A DNA stretch of 64,000 nucleotides from Rhizobium giardinii bv. giardinii H152 (GTDB lineage Bacteria > Pseudomonadota > Alphaproteobacteria > Rhizobiales > Rhizobiaceae), in contig NZ_KB902735.1 of NCBI RefSeq assembly GCF_000379605.1, forward strand, positions 192,944 through 256,943, in the 5' to 3' direction. The translations under genes and the position numbers were made by a program. This document shows, piece after piece, positions 60,299 through 64,000 of this stretch. The notes beneath the pieces are model-generated. The model did not search any database. It was not told the DNA's origin and saw only the letters and a list, made by a program, of their open reading frames with translations. Every line of letters starts with the position of its first letter. Position 1 is the first letter of the stretch.

Positions 60299-61550
60299 GA
60301 GGTTTGACCGAATTCTGATAAGCCGCGATCAGCTTCGGCACCTCATACGTCCAGGCCATCTGTGTCTCCACACGGCTGCGGCCGAAAGCGCCCATTCTTG
60401 CGCGGCGATCCGGGTCGGCGAGCAGGTCGGTGATCTTTTCGGCGAAATCCACCGGATCGTTCGCCTTGGCGTAGAGCGAGGCTTCCTTGGCGCTGAAGCG
60501 GCCTTCGGTGACGTCGAACTGGACGATCGGCTTGCCGACGGCCATGTATTCGAGGATCTTGTTCATCGTCGACTTATCGTTCATCGGGTTGACGCGGTCC
60601 GGATTGACGCAGACGTCTGCGGTCGACAGCACCTCGAACAGCGTCTGGTCCGGCGCGCGGCCGGTAAAGGTCACATAGTCGGCAAGGCCGATCTTTTCCG
60701 ACATGGCCCGCAGCGCGACAAGGCTCGGGCCGCCGCCGACGAGCGCGAACTGGATATCCTTGCGCCCGAGATCATAGACGATGTGACGCGCGGCCTCGAG
60801 CAAGAGGTCGATGCCTTCCTGGTCGCCCATGACGCCGACATAGCCGACCAGGAATTCGCGCCCGTTCTTCAGCGCCGGGTTCGGCGCCACGGCCTTGACG
60901 CGGGAAAGGTCCGGGCCGCTGCGCACGACGAAGATGTCCTTCGCCTGCTTGCCGCCGCGCTCCATGGCGATCTTCTTGTAGCTCTCGTTTGTCGAGATGA
61001 CGGTGTCTGCCGTCTTGAAGGTCAGCCATTCGAACAGGCACATCAGCCGCCAGAAGAAGCCGCGTTTGTTGAACTTGGCTTCGTAGAGTTCCGGGTTGAT
61101 GTCGTGATGGTCGAAAATATAGCGCTTGCCGATGAGCTTGAATTGCCAGGCGACGAGGAAGATCAGGTCCGGCGGGTTGCACCCGTGCAGCGTATCGAAG
61201 CCGTGGCGGAACAGGATCTTCCAGGCGAGAAGCGTTTCCCAGGTCAGCGCCGCGCCGTATTCGAGGAAATAGCCAAGTGCCCCGCCGGCATCGAGGGGCA
61301 GGGGGTGGCGGTAGATGTGGATACCGTCGAGATGTTCGTAGCGCGCCGTATAGCCCTTGCCGGTCGGGCAGATGATGGCGACTTCGGCGCCGGCGGCGCG
61401 CAATGTTCTCGCCTCCTGCCAGACCCGCCGGTCGAAGGGCACGGGCAGGTTTTCGACGATGATCAGCACCTTTCTGCCGGAAAGCGCGCCGGCGACGGCC
61501 TCGGTGCGGGCGTGGGTGGCGGTGTTGCTGTTCTGAGGGGCCGTGTCCAT
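60291..61550 (-). CDS. GT4-family glycosyltransferase
   Basis: 419-residue retaining glycosyltransferase. The N-terminal Rossmann domain begins KVLIIVENLPVPFDRRVWQEAR (in part ENLPVPFDRRVW), typical of a rhizobial EPS glycosyltransferase; the donor domain has GYVGVMGDQEGIDLLLEA and NDKSTMNKILEYMAVGKPIV. Probable role: adding a sugar to the lipid-linked repeat unit in the cytoplasm. It lies 10 bp after the nucleotide-sugar dehydrogenase gene. Confidence 0.9.
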   Translation of the reverse strand: MDTAPQNSNTATHARTEAVAGALSGRKVLIIVENLPVPFDRRVWQEARTLRAAGAEVAIICPTGKGYTARYEHLDGIHIYRHPLPLDAGGALGYFLEYGAALTWETLLAWKILFRHGFDTLHGCNPPDLIFLVAWQFKLIGKRYIFDHHDINPELYEAKFNKRGFFWRLMCLFEWLTFKTADTVISTNESYKKIAMERGGKQAKDIFVVRSGPDLSRVKAVAPNPALKNGREFLVGYVGVMGDQEGIDLLLEAARHIVYDLGRKDIQFALVGGGPSLVALRAMSEKIGLADYVTFTGRAPDQTLFEVLSTADVCVNPDRVNPMNDKSTMNKILEYMAVGKPIVQFDVTEGRFSAKEASLYAKANDPVDFAEKITDLLADPDRRARMGAFGRSRVETQMAWTYEVPKLIAAYQNSVKPRD

Positions 61551-61560
61551 CGCCGCCTCC

Positions 61561-62829
61561 TCAGGAAAGAGAGTTCAGATTGACGATATCGCCATTCTTC
61601 TCGAGGTTGAGCTTCCTGTAGGTGAGGTTGGTCGTGATGACGCGGTCATAGGCCGTCGCCTCGGCGGTCTCCTTCGAGACCAGCAGCTGCGACAAAGTCG
61701 GAATCTGCGTATAAGCGTAGCCCAGATTGGCGCCGACAAGCTTGGTCGCGTCGATCGCCGGATCGAAGATCGACAGCTTGTAGCCCTCGCGCAGCAATCC
61801 GCGGGCAAGGTCGATATTGGGGCTTTCGCGCAGGTCGTCGGTCTCCGCCTTGAAGGCGAGGCCGACCAGCAGAACCCTGGAGCCCGGCGCCAGGTCACGC
61901 GTCACATGCTGGAACAGCCGGTATTTGTGCGCCTCGTTGGAGCGCAGGAGCGCGTCGACCAGATGCGTATGGGCGCCGCAATCGGCGGCGATATATTGCA
62001 TCGCGCGCACATCCTTGGGCAGGCAGGAGCCGCCGAAGGCGCCGCCGGGGCGGGTATAGTAAGGCGAAATGTTGAGTTTAGTGTCGGAGACGAATATCTC
62101 GTGCACCTTGGCAGCGCTGAGGCCGAGCTGCAGGCAGATGCGGCCGATCTCGTTGGCATAGGCGACCTTGACGGCATGCCAGGTGTTGTCGACGAACTTG
62201 GTGATTTCGGATTCGCCGAGGCGCACGTAGAAAGTCGGCGCCTTGATATACTGGTTGAGCTCATCCATCCGCGCATTCGGCTTGCCGTCGACCGTGCCGA
62301 TGACGATCTTGGGCGGATCGAAATAATCCTGGATGGCCGAGGATTCCCTCAGGAATTCCGGATTGTAGACAATCTCGATGCAGCGGTCGAAGGCCTCGCC
62401 CAGTTCGGCGGCGAAGATCGGCGCGATCAGCCCTTCGACGGTTCCCGGACGGATGGTGGAGCGATAGACGACGGTCAGCGGCGACGTTCTGTTCTGGCCG
62501 ACTGCGGCGGCGATCTGGCGCGTGACTTCGGCGATATAGGTCATGTTGTGCGAGCCATCCGGGGCACTGGGGGTCCCGACGCAGACGATGGCCATGTCGC
62601 ATTCGTTAAGATGGCGCCTTATTTCCGTATGGGCGGAAATCCTGCCGGCTTCGAGGCCTTCGCGCAGCAGGATATCGACACCCGGTTCGGTGATCGGCGC
62701 GATACCTTGATTGATTTGGTTAACTTTTTTTTCGCTGACATCGAAACCGACGACGTGGTGGCCTTCTTTTGCTATGCAGCACATGGCGGTGAAGCCCACG
62801 TAACCGAGGCCAAAGATTGCTATTTTCAT
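61561..62829 (-). CDS. GDP-mannose/UDP-glucose 6-dehydrogenase family enzyme (AlgD-like)
   Basis: 422-residue NAD-dependent dehydrogenase that twice oxidises a nucleotide sugar to a uronic acid donor. Rossmann motif IAIFGLGYVGFTAM at the start, the catalytic Cys269 in GGAFGGSCLPKDVRA, and the C-terminal FKAETDDLRESPNIDLARGL (in part FKAETDDLRESPNI). The cysteine position and length match AlgD (GDP-mannose dehydrogenase) better than short UDP-glucose dehydrogenases. It is the first gene of the polysaccharide operon; AAAGGAA is 8 bases before the ATG. Confidence 0.9.
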   Translation of the reverse strand: MKIAIFGLGYVGFTAMCCIAKEGHHVVGFDVSEKKVNQINQGIAPITEPGVDILLREGLEAGRISAHTEIRRHLNECDMAIVCVGTPSAPDGSHNMTYIAEVTRQIAAAVGQNRTSPLTVVYRSTIRPGTVEGLIAPIFAAELGEAFDRCIEIVYNPEFLRESSAIQDYFDPPKIVIGTVDGKPNARMDELNQYIKAPTFYVRLGESEITKFVDNTWHAVKVAYANEIGRICLQLGLSAAKVHEIFVSDTKLNISPYYTRPGGAFGGSCLPKDVRAMQYIAADCGAHTHLVDALLRSNEAHKYRLFQHVTRDLAPGSRVLLVGLAFKAETDDLRESPNIDLARGLLREGYKLSIFDPAIDATKLVGANLGYAYTQIPTLSQLLVSKETAEATAYDRVITTNLTYRKLNLEKNGDIVNLNSLS

Positions 62830-63398
62830 GCAATATTCCTTTGAAGTCTAAAAATTTTCAGTCGGAGGCAAGAGGGCATTCGACTGTAATAAAAAAATAA
62901 AATTACACCGTTTAAAACAACGGCTTGCTTCAACTGGGCTGGCCTAACCGGCCCGACGATACACCAGTCGGTATTCATTCGCAGACCCATTTTTGGGTAT
63001 TTTAACAACCTGCGATAACTTAAAATTTATTTCTGAACGCCTTTGAGTGCCGGTTTCGGCTTGCGTCCGTGTATGTGTTTTCACATAATTAAGCACGATT
63101 TCATAGGGGGATTTCGCAGTTGCGAGATGAAATAGTCAGGGCGTGACGCTTTAAGCTAGGTGCCTCTTTTGGTTGTGAGCTTTGCTGGAGAGCAGATGCC
63201 CGGTGCCAGCGAAGCGACATAATAATCAACCGTCCGTTGCATGTTGTCTATTGGCAAAGTTGGCCGTTCAAAAGAAATATTAATCAGAATTCACAGCATT
63301 GTTTCATGCGATGCTTTAAAAAAAGATAAATCTACTGCAAGAAGACTAGCTTAGCGTCAAAATTATATTTAATCTCATTAAACCGGCGGGGTTTTACC
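62830..63398. promoter_or_regulatory. Divergent AT-rich control region of the polysaccharide locus
   Basis: 569 bp without a supported gene, between the dehydrogenase and Sel1 genes. It is AT-rich with an inverted repeat ATTTCAT/ATGAAAT (about 63098-63134). Two divergent promoters must lie here, but I cannot place them. Confidence 0.5.
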
Positions 63399-64000
63399 AT
63401 GATACTGGATCGTAAATCCATTCTTGCTGGCTGCGCGCTGGTACTGGCGATTTTTGGCGCCGCTCCATCCTTTTCGCAACAAGACCAAGACAGCACGGAG
63501 CAAAAGGCGGCGGAGACGCCGGAGCAGCGTTCTTTGAAGGCGTTCCTGGCGACGATAAAGGCGGCAAAGGCGGGGGACGACCTCACATCCGCGGTTGCCG
63601 GCATCGAGGCCATGGCTCGGGAAGGCGATCCGGTCGCGTCAGTGGCGGCGGGTGATCTCTACCGCGACGGCAGGGTGGTTGCGAAGGATATCGCCAAAGC
63701 GATCGATCTCTATGGCAAAGCGCTTGAAAAGGGCAAACTGGCTGCGGCGGCCAAGCTCGGTGACCTTTACCGACAAGGCGAGGCCCTCGGCCTCGATCCC
63801 CACAAGGCCGTCGGCTATTACGAGCAGGGCGTTCAGGGTGGCGATGCCGGGGCCAAGGCAGGCATGGCCGCTCTCTATGCCGAAGGCGTCCTGGTCGGTC
63901 GCGACATTCCGAAGGCGGTTGCGCTCTATGAGGAGATCATCGCCGCCGGCGGCACATGGGCGGTGTCGTCGCTGGCTGCGCTCTATCTCAAGGGAGACGA
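63399..64000 (+). CDS. Exported Sel1-repeat protein, 5' part (cut by window edge)
   Basis: About 200 N-terminal residues are visible. The signal-like MILDRKSILAGCALVLAIF is cleaved near SFSQQ, followed by an acidic linker and Sel1 repeats from about residue 75 (VAAGDLYRDGRVVAKDIAKA, AAKLGDLYRQGEALGLDPHK, AGMAALYAEGVLVGRDIPKA). Such proteins resemble AlgK-type periplasmic scaffolds of exopolysaccharide export, matching the divergent AlgD-like gene, but this is inference. An LAGC motif at residues 9-12 precedes rather than ends the hydrophobic core, so it may not be a lipobox. Confidence 0.85.
   Translation, partial: MILDRKSILAGCALVLAIFGAAPSFSQQDQDSTEQKAAETPEQRSLKAFLATIKAAKAGDDLTSAVAGIEAMAREGDPVASVAAGDLYRDGRVVAKDIAKAIDLYGKALEKGKLAAAAKLGDLYRQGEALGLDPHKAVGYYEQGVQGGDAGAKAGMAALYAEGVLVGRDIPKAVALYEEIIAAGGTWAVSSLAALYLKGD

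Noticed and set aside
1..64000. CRISPR arrays, prophage or intact transposons
   Set aside because: No repeat-spacer pattern, phage gene cluster or transposase was seen in either strand.

Overview
This window looks like chromosomal DNA of an alphaproteobacterium in the Rhizobiaceae (Rhizobium/Agrobacterium/Ensifer group). The reasons are: a RopA-type porin; the order acpS-lepB-rnc-era downstream of a bifunctional Rel/Spo gene and rpoZ; two (arguably three) TTAA-N7-TTAA CtrA-type boxes; an arsR/aqpS/arsC/arsH locus of the kind known from Sinorhizobium; and GC-rich codon use. Names come from reading translated sequence; no database search was run.

Layout. 1-9 kb: pepN (cut by the left edge), a DMT exporter, an MFS transporter, two tiny hypothetical genes, a uracil-DNA-glycosylase-like gene, an Hsp70/YegD-like chaperone and etfQO. 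9-14 kb: an L,D-transpeptidase lipoprotein behind a CtrA box, a glycine-betaine-type ABC binding protein and permease with no ATPase gene beside them, a divergent EamA exporter/Lrp regulator pair, and DoxX. 14.5-19.2 kb: a membrane glycolipid cassette (GT39, diacylglycerol-kinase-like, GT2, flippase-like). 19-28 kb: amn, ynfA, two tiny exported peptides, a DUF2147 protein, a structured leader before a Sel1 mini-protein, a HisC-like aminotransferase, two PilZ proteins and a secreted caspase-Sel1-peptidoglycan-binding protein. 28-31 kb: tRNA-Ser(GCT), a gene-poor stretch, and ropA.

31-45.5 kb is mostly core: alpha/beta hydrolase, lytic transglycosylase slt, dapA-smpB, a NYN-domain gene, rpoZ, rel, three small secreted or conserved proteins, DUF2062, then acpS-lepB-rnc-era. 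45.5-48.3 kb is an arsenic operon on the minus strand (arsR, low-molecular-weight-phosphatase arsenate reductase, aqpS, glutaredoxin-type arsC, arsH), tightly overlapping and preceded by a palindromic operator. 48.4-53.5 kb: a glutathionyl-hydroquinone-reductase-like gene, cfa and tex. 53.5-64 kb: a surface polysaccharide locus on the minus strand (AlgD-like dehydrogenase, GT4, Wzx-GT4 fusion, Wzy-like polymerase, GT, heparinase II/III-like), with a divergent Sel1-repeat protein cut by the right edge.

The most unusual items are the Wzx flippase fused to a GT4 glycosyltransferase, a near-identical 18-bp operator shared by etfQO and the DUF2147 region, a strongly structured unassigned RNA leader, a hairpin placing the DUF3563 ribosome binding site in its loop, and an inverted double hairpin between rnc and era.
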